Assembly (NCBI GenBank): GCA_963777485.1
Contig: CAVZQP010000002.1
Coordinates: 930,001-994,000, forward strand
DNA: 64,000 bases
Origin: Bog-473 sp963777485
GTDB lineage: Bacteria; Actinomycetota; Acidimicrobiia; Acidimicrobiales; RAAP-2
Reading direction: 5' to 3'
Position numbers and translations under genes: made by a program. Position 1 is the stretch's first letter, and the number at the start of each line of letters is the position of its first letter. The notes beneath the pieces were generated by a model that was not told the origin of the DNA, did no database searches, and saw only the letters and a list, made by a program, of their open reading frames with translations. Of the stretch, positions 43,251 to 51,721 are shown in pieces.

Positions 43251-44050
43251 CAAGCAGCCACCTCGCCGGCCGCACGGCCCTGATCACCGGCGCCAGCCGT
43301 GGGATAGGAATGACGATCGCGGAGCGCTTCGCCGCCGAAGGTGCCACGGTGGCGGTGACCGCCAGGACGGTCGAGCCGGGAACCAGCCAGTTCGAGGGCA
43401 GCCTTGAAGAGACCGTGCAGGCGATCATCAAGGAGGGTGGGCACGCGGTCGCCATCGCGGCGGACCTGTCGATGCCGGCGGAGCGGGAGCGGTTGATCCA
43501 AGAAACCGAAGGCGTCATCGGCCCCATCGACATCCTGGTCAACAACGCGGCCGTCACCTTCTTCACCCCGATCGCCGATTTCGCACCGAAGCGCCTGCAG
43601 CTGATGTTCGAGGTCCAGGTCCACGCCGCTGTGGACCTCGCGCAGAGGGTCCTGCCCGGCATGGCCGCGGCCGGCCAGGGATGGATACTCAACATCTCTT
43701 CGGGCGCGTCGCGCCACCCATCACTCCCGCCGGACGCGATGGGGCGTGGGGGCGGCACGGTGTACGGGATGGTCAAGGCCGCCCTCGAGCGGTTTACGAC
43801 AGGATTGGCGGCGGAAGTGTGGGAAGCGAACGTCGCCGTCAACTCGCTCTCTCCGAACAGGGTGGTGCCCACGCCGGGCACGGTCTTTCACCATCTGGTC
43901 CGCCCCGATGACCCGAACCAGGTCGTCGAGCAACCCGAAGTGATGGCAGAGGCGGCGCTTGCGCTTTGCAGTCGCCAGCCTCGGAGCCTCACCGGCCGCG
44001 TCGCCTACAGCCAGGATCTGCTAGCGGAGCTGGCGGCTGCGGCCCCGTGA
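43247..44050 (+). CDS. Short-chain dehydrogenase/reductase
   Basis: NAD(P)-dependent oxidoreductase, 267 residues. The cofactor motif is ALITGASRGIGMTIAERFAA (residues 11-30). NNAAVTFF provides NNAG-type structure, and the catalytic Ser is in ILNISSGASRH, with Tyr/Lys in TVYGMVKAAL. ATG 43247 has AAGGAG at 43233-43238 and overlaps the stop of the synthetase remnant. The lost neighbour suggests a former role in acyl-CoA or alcohol/ketone catabolism. Confidence 0.9.
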   Translation: MTSSHLAGRTALITGASRGIGMTIAERFAAEGATVAVTARTVEPGTSQFEGSLEETVQAIIKEGGHAVAIAADLSMPAERERLIQETEGVIGPIDILVNNAAVTFFTPIADFAPKRLQLMFEVQVHAAVDLAQRVLPGMAAAGQGWILNISSGASRHPSLPPDAMGRGGGTVYGMVKAALERFTTGLAAEVWEANVAVNSLSPNRVVPTPGTVFHHLVRPDDPNQVVEQPEVMAEAALALCSRQPRSLTGRVAYSQDLLAELAAAAP

Positions 44051-44127
44051 ACCAGCGCTCAAACTGCCCCCCAAGCCGACGGCCGAGACTGCTCCATAAC
44101 GCCGGGCTGGGGTGCAGGCCAACTCCA

Positions 44128-45333
44128 CTACGGCAGCGTGCCCCAGTAGGCCGAATAGGGAAGCGCTTCAAAATTGGTCGTATAAAGCGGCTGCCTCCAT
44201 CCGACGGTCATGCAGAACGTCGCAGATGGGCACGAGACCGAGTTGAACTCGTCGCCGGCCGTCAATCCCGAGGGCGCCACGCGGGTGGTGTTCATCAACA
44301 CCCAACTCGAACCATTCCAGGCTTCGATGACGGGGGTAGTCGCATGCCGTGTGCCTGTTAGGCCGGTTCCCACCCCGACGCACAGGCCCGTCGTCGGGCA
44401 GGAGACACCGAGAAAAGCAGGCCGAGCAAAGCCGCTCGGCAAGATCGGTGTGGTGGGCGTCCAACTTTGGGCTGAACCGTCCCAGACGGAGGCGGTGAGA
44501 CTGCTGTAGGTGTAGTTCCCCCCGACGGCCATGCAAGTCTCCGCCGCCTTCACGCAATCGACCCCCCCGAATGCCGGCGTGTTGGGTGGTGACGCGGGCG
44601 ACCAGGTCCCGTTGAAAGAGTCAGCGAGTGCAGTGGCTCCGGTGCCGGGTGGGAGCTGCCCGACCCCGAGACATCGGCCGAAACTGCTACACGAGACGCC
44701 CGAGAACTCGCCCAGCGAAGTTGGTGAATCGCTCGCCCAACTCGTTCCATTCCAGAACTCGGCGGCTGCATTCGAGTTGTTGTCAAAGATGTCCCCGCCG
44801 ACGCCAACAGCTACACAATCGGTCGAGAAGCAGGAGACACTTTGGACGGTGAAGCCATTTGGAATCGATGCCAGTGGCGGTGTGACGGTCCAGCTCGTTC
44901 CATTCCACAGTTGTGCCCAGGGCCCCCCTGGTGCCGAATCTCCGACGGCCATGCAGTAAGTCTTGGAAGAGCATGAGACGCCCACCAGCCGCGAGCTGTT
45001 GCTTGAGACGGTGGGGGTTGAAATGATCTTCCACGTTCCCGTCCACAGTTCGGTCAAGGGCTGGTCCGGGGCATCAGCTTGGCTTAGCGTCTCCGTGCCC
45101 ACCGCGAGGCAGTAGCGCCCGGCGTCGGGGGGACACGAGACGCTCGCAAGCGTCGAGGCGGCGATGTGAAAGACGTTGTAGGGGGTTGATATTGGTACCC
45201 ACGGGCTCGCCGTGCTGACGGCGCCTTCGGCCGTCGGACTGCCGATCAGCAAAGTCGTGGCCGTGATAGCCAAGGACGAGACCACTATGACCGCGCGGCC
45301 GGGCCGTGATCGAACGAGAGACTTCCGCCGCAT
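44128..45333 (-). CDS. Secreted cysteine-paired repeat protein, probable beta-propeller
   Basis: Exported protein of 401 residues. A signal peptide (basic MRRKSLVRSRPGR, then a hydrophobic segment ending near residue 37) is followed by about seven repeats of 45-50 residues. The core of each is VSC-x5-C-x-(A/G)VG, for example VSCSSKTYCMAVG and VSCPTTGLCVGVG, each followed by an aromatic W-(D/N)G-(T/S) turn such as LWNGTSW and VWDGSAQSW. Each repeat carries two cysteines that could form a disulfide. Seven such units suggest a propeller. ATG 45333 has GGAAGG upstream. Function unknown; likely extracellular binding. Confidence 0.8.
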   Translation of the reverse strand: MRRKSLVRSRPGRAVIVVSSLAITATTLLIGSPTAEGAVSTASPWVPISTPYNVFHIAASTLASVSCPPDAGRYCLAVGTETLSQADAPDQPLTELWTGTWKIISTPTVSSNSSRLVGVSCSSKTYCMAVGDSAPGGPWAQLWNGTSWTVTPPLASIPNGFTVQSVSCFSTDCVAVGVGGDIFDNNSNAAAEFWNGTSWASDSPTSLGEFSGVSCSSFGRCLGVGQLPPGTGATALADSFNGTWSPASPPNTPAFGGVDCVKAAETCMAVGGNYTYSSLTASVWDGSAQSWTPTTPILPSGFARPAFLGVSCPTTGLCVGVGTGLTGTRHATTPVIEAWNGSSWVLMNTTRVAPSGLTAGDEFNSVSCPSATFCMTVGWRQPLYTTNFEALPYSAYWGTLP

Positions 45334-45524
45334 GTTGCCTTCCTTTCCCGACAGGAGCCGTTGATACGTCGCTCCGTTTGCCCCGCCCAAGGGTCCCTCC
45401 AATCAGAACACTACGGATCGGACCGACTGCTCGCAACCATCAGCGGGGTGCCAGAAGAAGACGGCCGATCAAGGCCCCTCGGTGTCCGAGTACGCCGAGA
45501 CCGTGCCGCTGTAGCGTCCGTCCT

Positions 45525-45767
45525 ATGCGAAGAGCAGCGGTCGGCGTGGTGCTGGCTGCACTGATGCTGGCGGGGTGCTCCGCATCATCACCAGCGTCCA
45601 GTTCGTTCACGGACGGTCGTAACTATGCCTTCCAGCACGAGTCGGGGACATTGGCGTCGGTCTGCTTTGCCATCTATATGCACCCCCATAGTCCGGTCCC
45701 AAAACACGACAATCTGAAGGACTGGCTGGAAGGCTGCGCGTCTGTCTTTCCAGGGCAGGCGGAGTAG
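45525..45767 (+). CDS. Small lipoprotein
   Basis: The protein is 80 residues. A lipoprotein signal with lipobox LMLAGCSAS places the lipidated Cys at residue 18. The mature part has two more cysteines (SVCFAIYM and LEGCASVFPG) that may pair. ATG 45525 follows TAGCGT (45512-45517) by 7 nt without a ribosome-binding site. No known family recognised. Confidence 0.65.
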   Translation: MRRAAVGVVLAALMLAGCSASSPASSSFTDGRNYAFQHESGTLASVCFAIYMHPHSPVPKHDNLKDWLEGCASVFPGQAE

Positions 45768-45889
45768 CAACACTTTCTCAGTACGCCGGCTCGGCGTCAC
45801 AACCGATTCGGGGGAAACGCCCTCGATCCAATGTTTGCGCAACGCCGAGCGACCCATTTGAATCTCTATGGCGAAAGAACGGGGGACTG

Positions 45890-46303
45890 ATGGAAGTTGC
45901 CGAGCGCGAATTGCAGGTGCGGAGGTTCGTTGACGAGGTTTGGAATGGCCGAAACTACGAAGCGACCGCCGATCTCTACAGCGAGAAATACAGCAATCCG
46001 TTTGGGGTAGGACCCGAAGCCAGAATCGAGCCGATCCGCCGCTACCGCGAGGCGTTTCCCGATCTCCACCTCGACATCGAGGATCTGATCGTGGCCGGCG
46101 ACACGGTCGCGTTGAGGGTCGTTTTCCGCGGCACCGACACGGGTGGATACGTGGGCCGGGCTGCGACGGGACGGGCCGTGGAGGAATGGGCGGTCACCAT
46201 CATGCACTTCGAGGACGACAAGGTCGTCAGGGAATGGATCGGAGCCGACAAGCTCGGATTGTTCATTCAGCTTGGGGTCCTCGACGACCCCTGGCCGCAC
46301 TAG
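45890..46303 (+). CDS. SnoaL-like (NTF2-fold) protein, predicted ester cyclase
   Basis: The protein is 137 residues with the cone-shaped NTF2 fold. Typical stretches are RRFVDEVWNGRNYEATADLY, FPDLHLDIEDLIVAGDTVAL and GRAVEEWAVTIMHFEDDKVV REWI-type ending. GGGGGA lies 5 nt before ATG 45890. The SnoaL-like ester cyclase subfamily often has a His/Asp pair in the pocket; the catalytic role here is not certain. Confidence 0.85.
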   Translation: MEVAERELQVRRFVDEVWNGRNYEATADLYSEKYSNPFGVGPEARIEPIRRYREAFPDLHLDIEDLIVAGDTVALRVVFRGTDTGGYVGRAATGRAVEEWAVTIMHFEDDKVVREWIGADKLGLFIQLGVLDDPWPH

Positions 46304-46333
46304 TCCTTGGTGCGAACGCGAACAGGGGCCAAA

Positions 46334-46351
46334 GGTGCACCCGAACGCCGG
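46334..46351 (+). repeat. Dispersed 18-bp repeat, copy A
   Basis: GGTGCACCCGAACGCCGG. One of four intergenic copies with consensus GGTGYCCCCGAACGCCGG, 31 bp after the SnoaL gene. Confidence 0.45.
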
Positions 46352-46429
46352 ACTTGGATCGAGGGCCGCGACGCTATGTCGGGATGGATCATGAGCCGCG
46401 CGTGTCCGCCGCTGATCCGGCCGCCGAAA

Positions 46430-46627
46430 CTACCGCGCTCGGTCCTCCTGTCTGCGTAGTGCGCTCACGAGCTTGCGCCAGCCTTTTGCGATCTGCTGCC
46501 CTTTCCAAGCCTGCGCTTCCGCCACTCCTGCCGCCGCTTCTCGGAGAGCCGATGGGGTCTCGGCCGGAGGCATGGGCGCTGCCTCAGCCTGACTCTTTTG
46601 CTCGGGGTTGTCCTCGGGGCCGGTCAT
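46430..46627 (-). CDS. Small uncharacterised protein
   Basis: The protein is 65 residues, with an acidic Glu/Pro/Ala-rich first half and a basic amphipathic helix at the end (QIAKGWRKLVSALRRQEDRA). The ATG at 46627 is 8 nt after TAATCT (complement of 46636-46641), the same start layout as other genes here, which supports real expression. No family recognised. Confidence 0.5.
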   Translation of the reverse strand: MTGPEDNPEQKSQAEAAPMPPAETPSALREAAAGVAEAQAWKGQQIAKGWRKLVSALRRQEDRAR

Positions 46628-46686
46628 AACGCCCGAGATTACTGAGAGCCGCGATGGCAACGACTTCCATGTCTGTAAGCACCGGT

Positions 46687-46704
46687 GGTGTCCCCGAACG
46701 CGGG
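46687..46704 (+). repeat. Dispersed 18-bp repeat, copy B
   Basis: GGTGTCCCCGAACGCGGG, 48 bp upstream of the epimerase-family gene start. See copy A. Confidence 0.45.
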
Positions 46705-46751
46705 GCCGGTATAGGGGACGACGGTAATGCGGCATCTATGCTGCGACTTCT

Positions 46752-47660
46752 ATGCAGGTAGTGGTCACGGGATCGAGCGGCCCGATCGGCCAGGCGCTGT
46801 GCTCCCATCTCACAAGATCCGGCCACCACGTCGTCAGGGTCGTGCGCCGCACCGTTCAACCCGGTGAGTGCGCCCTTCGTTGGGATCCAGTCGGCAACAT
46901 CATCGATGCCCGTGGCCTCGAAGGTGCTGATGCGGTCGTCCACCTGGCGGGCGCAGGCGTCGGCGACCGCCGCTGGAGCAAGGGCCGCAAACGGGTTCTC
47001 GTCGAAAGTCGTACCCGGTCCACTGCGTTGCTCGTCGGTGCGCTGGCTGGTCTGGATCACCGACCTCAGGTGCTCGTGAGCGCATCGGCCATCGGGTACT
47101 ACGGGGACCGTCGCGACGAGATTCTCACCGAGCAGAGTCCACCGGGTGACGACTTCCTCGCCTCGCTTTGCGTGTGCTGGGAGGCCGAAGCTACCTGCGC
47201 CGCAGAGTCCGGCATCAGGGTGGTGTGTGCTCGGACCGGCCTTGTCCTGAGCCCAGAGGGAGGCGCGCTCTCCAAGCTGTTGCCGCTGTTCAAGCTCGGC
47301 TTGGGCGGGAGATACGGATCCGGCGCCCAGTGGTGGAGTTGGATCACCCTCGATGACGAGATCCGAGCGATTGAATGGCTACTGGAGAATGACGTCCGGG
47401 GGCCGGTGAACTTGACTGCGCCGAACCCCGTGACCAACCGCGAGTTCACCTCAGTCCTCGCCGCGGTGCTCTCTCGGCCGGCCGTGCTCGCAGTGCCCAG
47501 GTTCGGCCCGAGGCTGTTACTGGGCTCTGAGCTTGCTGACTCCTTGCTCTTTACAAGCGCCCGGGTGCGGCCCGCAGTCCTCGAATCAAGCGGCTTCGCG
47601 TTCAATTCGTCCGATTTGGAGGCGGGACTACGACACGTACTGAAGCAGCCCGCGAAATGA
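46752..47660 (+). CDS. TIGR01777-family NAD-dependent epimerase/dehydratase (YfcH-like)
   Basis: The protein is 302 residues. The N-terminal Rossmann motif is MQVVVTGSSGPIGQALCSHL. Diagnostic segments for the family are AVVHLAGAGVGDRRWSKGRK, VSASAIGYYGDRRDEILTEQ and WWSWITLDDEIRAIEWLLEN, followed by PVNLTAPNPVTNREFT. The biochemical role of this group is not established; some members affect cell division or cell-wall stress. TATGCT (46737-46742) is 9 nt upstream of the ATG. Confidence 0.9.
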   Translation: MQVVVTGSSGPIGQALCSHLTRSGHHVVRVVRRTVQPGECALRWDPVGNIIDARGLEGADAVVHLAGAGVGDRRWSKGRKRVLVESRTRSTALLVGALAGLDHRPQVLVSASAIGYYGDRRDEILTEQSPPGDDFLASLCVCWEAEATCAAESGIRVVCARTGLVLSPEGGALSKLLPLFKLGLGGRYGSGAQWWSWITLDDEIRAIEWLLENDVRGPVNLTAPNPVTNREFTSVLAAVLSRPAVLAVPRFGPRLLLGSELADSLLFTSARVRPAVLESSGFAFNSSDLEAGLRHVLKQPAK

Positions 47661-47758
47661 GTGCATTTCTACAGCGGGCCATTTCAAGTGGGATACGCGG
47701 ATAGCCCGGTACGCGTCAGAACGGTGGGTCAGTCCGGCACAACGGGATACCGTGAATT

Positions 47759-48352
47759 GTGGATCTGCCAGAGCTTTTGGTCGCTGATACTGCCGAATGG
47801 CGGACCTGGTTGAGGGGCAATCACTCCAAGTCACACGGCGTATGGCTCGTCCTGGCCAAGAAGGGCACGACGCATCCGAAGACGCTCTCCTACGACGAGG
47901 CACTCGACGAGGCGATCTGCTTTGGTTGGATCGATGGGCAGCTCGCGCGTCGTGACAACGCAACGTTCCGGCGGCGATTCACACCCCGAAACGCTCGGAG
48001 CCCGTGGTCTCAGCGGAATGTCGCCATCGCCGAGAGGTTGAGCGCCTCCGGCCGAATGCATCGGTCGGGGGAAGACGAGGTTCGGCAGGCCAAAGCGGAT
48101 GGTCGGTGGAATACGGCCTACGCCGGACAAGCGAGCGTGGAGGTTCCAGAGGATCTGGCGGACGCCCTGGCTGCCAATCCTCGTGCTGAGGCAAGGTTTC
48201 AGACGCTCACAAGTGCGAATCGGTACTCCATCCTGTATCGGATCGGAAGCGCAAAGAAGCTGGAGACCCGAGCCAGGCGTATCGAGCAGTTTGTGGAGAT
48301 GCTGGCCCGAGGCGAGACCATCCACCCGCAAGGTCCACGATCACCTCGTTAG
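47759..48352 (+). CDS. YdeI/OmpD-associated family protein (bacteriocin-protection type)
   Basis: The protein is 197 residues. The N-terminal WRTWLRGNHSKSHGVWLVLA, followed by LSYDEALDEAICFGWIDGQL, is the hallmark of this family. The C-terminal RRIEQFVEMLARGETIHPQ is also typical. Family members protect against some bacteriocins or are linked to outer-membrane and cell-envelope phenotypes; the molecular activity is unknown. GTG start 47759 has no Shine-Dalgarno site; TACCGT (47748-47753) is close upstream. Confidence 0.85.
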   Translation: MDLPELLVADTAEWRTWLRGNHSKSHGVWLVLAKKGTTHPKTLSYDEALDEAICFGWIDGQLARRDNATFRRRFTPRNARSPWSQRNVAIAERLSASGRMHRSGEDEVRQAKADGRWNTAYAGQASVEVPEDLADALAANPRAEARFQTLTSANRYSILYRIGSAKKLETRARRIEQFVEMLARGETIHPQGPRSPR

Positions 48353-48584
48353 TTGGTCGGCGCAAGCGAATAGGTGTCCCCTGTCGCCGGGACAGTGAGG
48401 CACTTCGGCACAACAGTGACACCCTGCTGCGAGTTGACTGAGCCTCGGGCCATCTGACTCCCGAACGGTGTCATCCGGTTCGTCTGCAACCGCAATTGCA
48501 GCACGTTCGACTCTCGAAGACATGTAGGCGAGGACCCGGGGCGCGAGGCGCCTTGGGGGTGGGGCGAAGCAGACGGGGACCCAA

Positions 48585-48839
48585 ATGCACAAGCGGATGG
48601 CAAGAGCGGGAGTGGCGGTCGCGGCAGTTGCATCGCTCGGCATGGGTGGCGCGGTAATCGCGGGCGCTGCGCCCGCCGGTGCGGCAACGACGGCGGAATC
48701 GCAGCCAACTCAGACGATCGTCGAGATCTTCAACAATACGGAGGCGGTGCTGAATGACGTGGGATTGAATGACGTGGGGTCCGTCGTCACGTTTGTGGAG
48801 ACGGTAGTGACCTGCTTCAATCCCTGCATAGTTCGGTGA
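48585..48839 (+). CDS. Small secreted peptide
   Basis: The protein is 84 residues. A signal peptide occupies about residues 1-34, ending AGAA or PAGAATTAE. The mature peptide of about 50 residues contains a tandem duplication LNDVGLNDVG (from a 15-bp direct repeat in the DNA) and ends with a two-cysteine TCFNPCIVR. GACGGGGA is 5-10 nt before ATG 48585. No family known; could be a secreted signal or structural peptide. The 232-bp region before it shows no gene. Confidence 0.62.
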   Translation: MHKRMARAGVAVAAVASLGMGGAVIAGAAPAGAATTAESQPTQTIVEIFNNTEAVLNDVGLNDVGSVVTFVETVVTCFNPCIVR

Positions 48840-48980
48840 CCCGGGTAAGCCCGAGCACTCCGGTGCTGCCGGGACTTCCGTCAGTCCCCACGCCCGCCAC
48901 GAGCAGAAGGTGACGAGGTAGCCCAGTACGCCGCACTCAGCTCAGGGCGCATATGAACGCATCCTCGTGGGTCGAGAGGA

Positions 48981-49589
48981 TTAGCTCCGTGCCGCGGCCC
49001 TCCATAAGGCGTCGCCGTAGGCAAGGACCAGTCCGGAAGCGACATCGGTCACTAACTCGAAGTCGTAATCACCCGATCGATACCGCCAGCGATCAGATGC
49101 CATCCGGGTGTACTGCTGTTGATTGGCAACGACGTCAAGTTCGGGGAATCGAACCCACGCAGCGACAATATTGGCCGAATCCCCGACCTCGAGATCCAAT
49201 CGGCGGATGGGAACCGTATTTGTGGCAGGTGTCCAACCGAGATCGACGTCAGAACAGCCATTCAGGTGCGGGGCGGCGTTTCCGTTCACCTCCCAGTGGC
49301 CAACATGGTCGGACCTGAGCTCGATCGTGCGGACTTGCTCCGAGAGAGTCACGCTCACGTCGCACGACCGGGGCGTCCAACCCGCGTCGCACATGACGTC
49401 GTAGTCGATGTGGCATGGCTCGCCTCCAAGGGGGAGCACAGCGAGGCCCCGCAATCGGCACCCGTCTTCCCCTTCGATTATCGACGCGTGCTCACTGCTC
49501 GCCAGCAACGAGCAGTGCCAGATGATCGAGTGCGCAAGCGGATCGTTGGTCACCTTGGGGAACAGACTTTCGCAATCTGCGGGCCTCAT
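48981..49589 (-). CDS. Glycolipid-binding domain protein
   Basis: The protein is 202 residues, cytoplasmic, with the conserved pattern of the putative glycolipid-binding family: SEHASIIEGEDGCRLRGLAV near the start, HWEVNGNAAPHLNGCSDVDL, GWTPATNTVPIRRLDLEVGD and a C-terminal YDFELVTDVASGLVLAYG. The family forms a single beta-barrel-like domain; the physiological ligand is not firmly known. ATG 49589 is the only clear start. The gene is alone. Confidence 0.8.
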   Translation of the reverse strand: MRPADCESLFPKVTNDPLAHSIIWHCSLLASSEHASIIEGEDGCRLRGLAVLPLGGEPCHIDYDVMCDAGWTPRSCDVSVTLSEQVRTIELRSDHVGHWEVNGNAAPHLNGCSDVDLGWTPATNTVPIRRLDLEVGDSANIVAAWVRFPELDVVANQQQYTRMASDRWRYRSGDYDFELVTDVASGLVLAYGDALWRAAARS

Positions 49590-49653
49590 CCACTGCCATC
49601 GCAGCTCCAGCCGATTTGTCCCGGAATCGGAGGGCGTGAAATACCACGAAGGG

Positions 49654-49671
49654 GGAGTCCCCGAACGCCGT
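49654..49671 (+). repeat. Dispersed 18-bp repeat, copy C
   Basis: GGAGTCCCCGAACGCCGT, 27 bp upstream of the 55-residue membrane protein gene. See copy A. Confidence 0.45.
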
Positions 49672-49698
49672 AGCGGGACGGCCTCCTACACTTGATCG

Positions 49699-49866
49699 AT
49701 GCCGACGCCGGTAGGCCCGATCAAGCCCGATCCGGATGATCCCGATATGTGGGACTGGGGCGAGTTCGAGTCTGAGCGCAAGCGCCCGAAACCTCTTTGG
49801 CAAGTCGTCCTTGCCCTTGTGGTTGTCTTCGGACTCGTGCTACTTCTCGTGGTCAACATCCTGTAG
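49699..49866 (+). CDS. Small single-pass membrane protein
   Basis: The protein is 55 residues: an acidic Pro/Asp-rich N terminus (PIKPDPDDPDMWDWGEFESE), a basic KRPKP stretch and one C-terminal membrane helix ending at the last residue. ATG 49699 is exactly 6 nt after TACACT (49687-49692), so a leaderless message is expected. Unrecognised, but the start layout and topology support a real gene. Confidence 0.6.
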   Translation: MPTPVGPIKPDPDDPDMWDWGEFESERKRPKPLWQVVLALVVVFGLVLLLVVNIL

Positions 49867-49888
49867 CCGATGTCGGGGAGGGGTAGAA

Positions 49889-49906
49889 GGTGCCACCGAA
49901 CGCCGG
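49889..49906 (+). repeat. Dispersed 18-bp repeat, copy D
   Basis: GGTGCCACCGAACGCCGG, 22 bp after the 55-residue gene. See copy A. Confidence 0.45.
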
Positions 49907-50030
49907 GAGCGAACCGAGGAACGTGGCGCTTCGTTCGACGACACCGCGGTGCGGGAAGTCCTCTTCGACTCTGTCAGATAACGAAGATCGGCCGCTCATC
50001 GACAACTCCTGACGAGTCCATCCAAGGCGC

Positions 50031-51041
50031 TTAGGTCCGAATCCCTTCTCGGTCCGGCCCGTTGGACATTGCCGATACTCCAGCCGCTCCAATAGACAGT
50101 GGGAGACGGCGCTTGGCTATCAGGCCAGAATCCGGCCAGCGAACACTGTGGACCCACCGAAGGTGTTCCATTGCTCGGATGACGAGCGCGCTCGTGTCGA
50201 TCTGGAATCGCCCGGCGCCGTGGCGTGCTGATCCAGGAGCAGCGTGGTGGAAGTTGTGCCAGGCCTCCCCAAGAGACGGTACCGCCAACCACCAGACGTT
50301 GCGGCTCTTGTCTGATGTCTTGAAGGGGTGGGGTCCAGTGATGTGGCACACGGAATTGATGGCGAAGGTCACGTGGTGGAGCAAGGCGACGCGGACGAGG
50401 CTCCCCCAGAAGAAGGCCCAGAACGCAGCCTGCCAGGACCATCCCCAAAGACCGCCAACCACTGGGGGGATCAGCATCGAGAGAACCACCCAGATCGGGA
50501 ACGAGCGCGAGATTCCCGAGATCACGGGGTCCTTGCAAAGGTCGGGTGCGAATTTCTGCTGAGAGGTCTGGGCTTCGAACAGCCAACCGATGTGGGAGTG
50601 CCAGAAACCTCGAACCAGCGCCGTGACATTGACCCCGTAGCGCCATGGCGAATGTGGGTCACCCGAGCGGTCGGAAAATCGGTGATGCTTCCGATGGTCG
50701 GCGACCCAACGAACCACGGGGCCCTCGATTGCCATGCTTCCGGCGATCGCCATTGTCACTTCCAGCCAACGTCTCGCGCGGAAGGCCCTGTGGGTGAAGT
50801 AGCGGTGAAATCCCACCGTGATCCCGTGGCCGGTTATCAGGTACATGGCAACCGCAATGACCACGTCTTGCCAGCTCAGACCCCAACCCCACAGGACCGG
50901 TATGGCCAGGATCAGGGCGATGAAGGGAACTGCGATGAACAAAGCCAGTGCCAGTTGCTGCCAAACCGTCTTGACGTCCGAGAGGTCCCCGGAGACGGGG
51001 GTTTCAAGGTCCGCAGGCGGATGGATCACGAGCGCACTCAT
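50031..51041 (-). CDS. Membrane fatty-acid desaturase (acyl-CoA/acyl-lipid delta-9 type)
   Basis: Di-iron membrane desaturase, 336 residues. The three histidine boxes are HRYFTH (79-84), HRKHH (116-120) and HNFHH (about 260), with two membrane-spanning hairpins between. Start ATG 51041 has AGGAGAGG about 10 nt upstream, clearly better than the longer frame. It would introduce a double bond into fatty acyl chains for membrane-fluidity control, using a ferredoxin or similar donor not encoded nearby. Confidence 0.92.
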   Translation of the reverse strand: MSALVIHPPADLETPVSGDLSDVKTVWQQLALALFIAVPFIALILAIPVLWGWGLSWQDVVIAVAMYLITGHGITVGFHRYFTHRAFRARRWLEVTMAIAGSMAIEGPVVRWVADHRKHHRFSDRSGDPHSPWRYGVNVTALVRGFWHSHIGWLFEAQTSQQKFAPDLCKDPVISGISRSFPIWVVLSMLIPPVVGGLWGWSWQAAFWAFFWGSLVRVALLHHVTFAINSVCHITGPHPFKTSDKSRNVWWLAVPSLGEAWHNFHHAAPGSARHGAGRFQIDTSALVIRAMEHLRWVHSVRWPDSGLIAKRRLPLSIGAAGVSAMSNGPDREGIRT

Positions 51042-51108
51042 TGTGTTTTGACCTCTCCTCTTTCGACCTGTTCCATGCGAGCGGGAGCCCGACCAGTCTC
51101 CGAATGCC

Positions 51109-51469
51109 TTAGACCGCACGAGGGTGTAGCGAGATTCGAGGGCAGACCACATGCATAGGTACGTCCCACTGCATCACGTCTCGCGCGAAGGATACGGCGC
51201 TCCTGGAACCATGGGCTGGAATGCAGGTTGCCCGACTCACGAGCTGCCAGACACTGCACACGACGGTTTCGTCGACGGAGAGTTCGACCTCGTTCACGAG
51301 ATTTCCGGCGGGATCGGGCTGCGTGCTGGCTTGGACTGTTGCCGCCGATGCGGTGGCCGCCGCTTGGGGCACCGCGATGGCCCCCCGTCAGGGGTACGAC
51401 CCCCATCGCCAAGGACGCCACGAGCGCTGATAGACCGAGTGAAGGCCGCCCGTGTGAACGTGCTTTCAT
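51109..51469 (-). pseudogene. Small secreted protein gene broken by a frameshift in a G6 tract
   Basis: From ATG 51469, with GGGAGGAG just upstream, the frame encodes a good signal peptide start (MKARSHGRPSLGLSALVASL, then AMGVVPLTG). In the frame as given it then turns into arginine-rich nonsense at a run of six G (51381-51386, - strand). Dropping one G continues the signal peptide as AIAVPQAAATASAATVQAST and a mature domain with SVDETVVCSVWQLVSRATC and a stop at 51109-51111, giving a product of about 119 residues with three cysteines. Either a true mutation, a phase-variable tract or a sequencing error. Unrecognised family. Confidence 0.65.
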
Positions 51470-51721
51470 CTGCTCCTCCCACCTAGGTGGCCCGAGACGG
51501 GGCCTTCGATGACGAACAGGACTGCCACAGGGCCTCGCGGGCGTCCGAGCAGGTGACTGTTGATACTCCGAATCCAGGTCCCGCGCGATCTCCCCAGTAT
51601 GACCGGATGGGTCGGCGAAGCTTGCGGTACGCATCCCACACGGCCGGTCCGATCCCGGAATCTTGATGTGTGGCCCATCCCCGAGACCCGAGAGTTCACC
51701 CATCCGCCGGGACAGCGGCAC

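Noticed and set aside
48349..48708. - strand frame ending in a protein-like stretch between the YdeI gene and the small secreted peptide
   Set aside because: The last 55 codons look plausible, but there is no start or ribosome-binding site and the frame crosses the secreted peptide gene; too weak to call.
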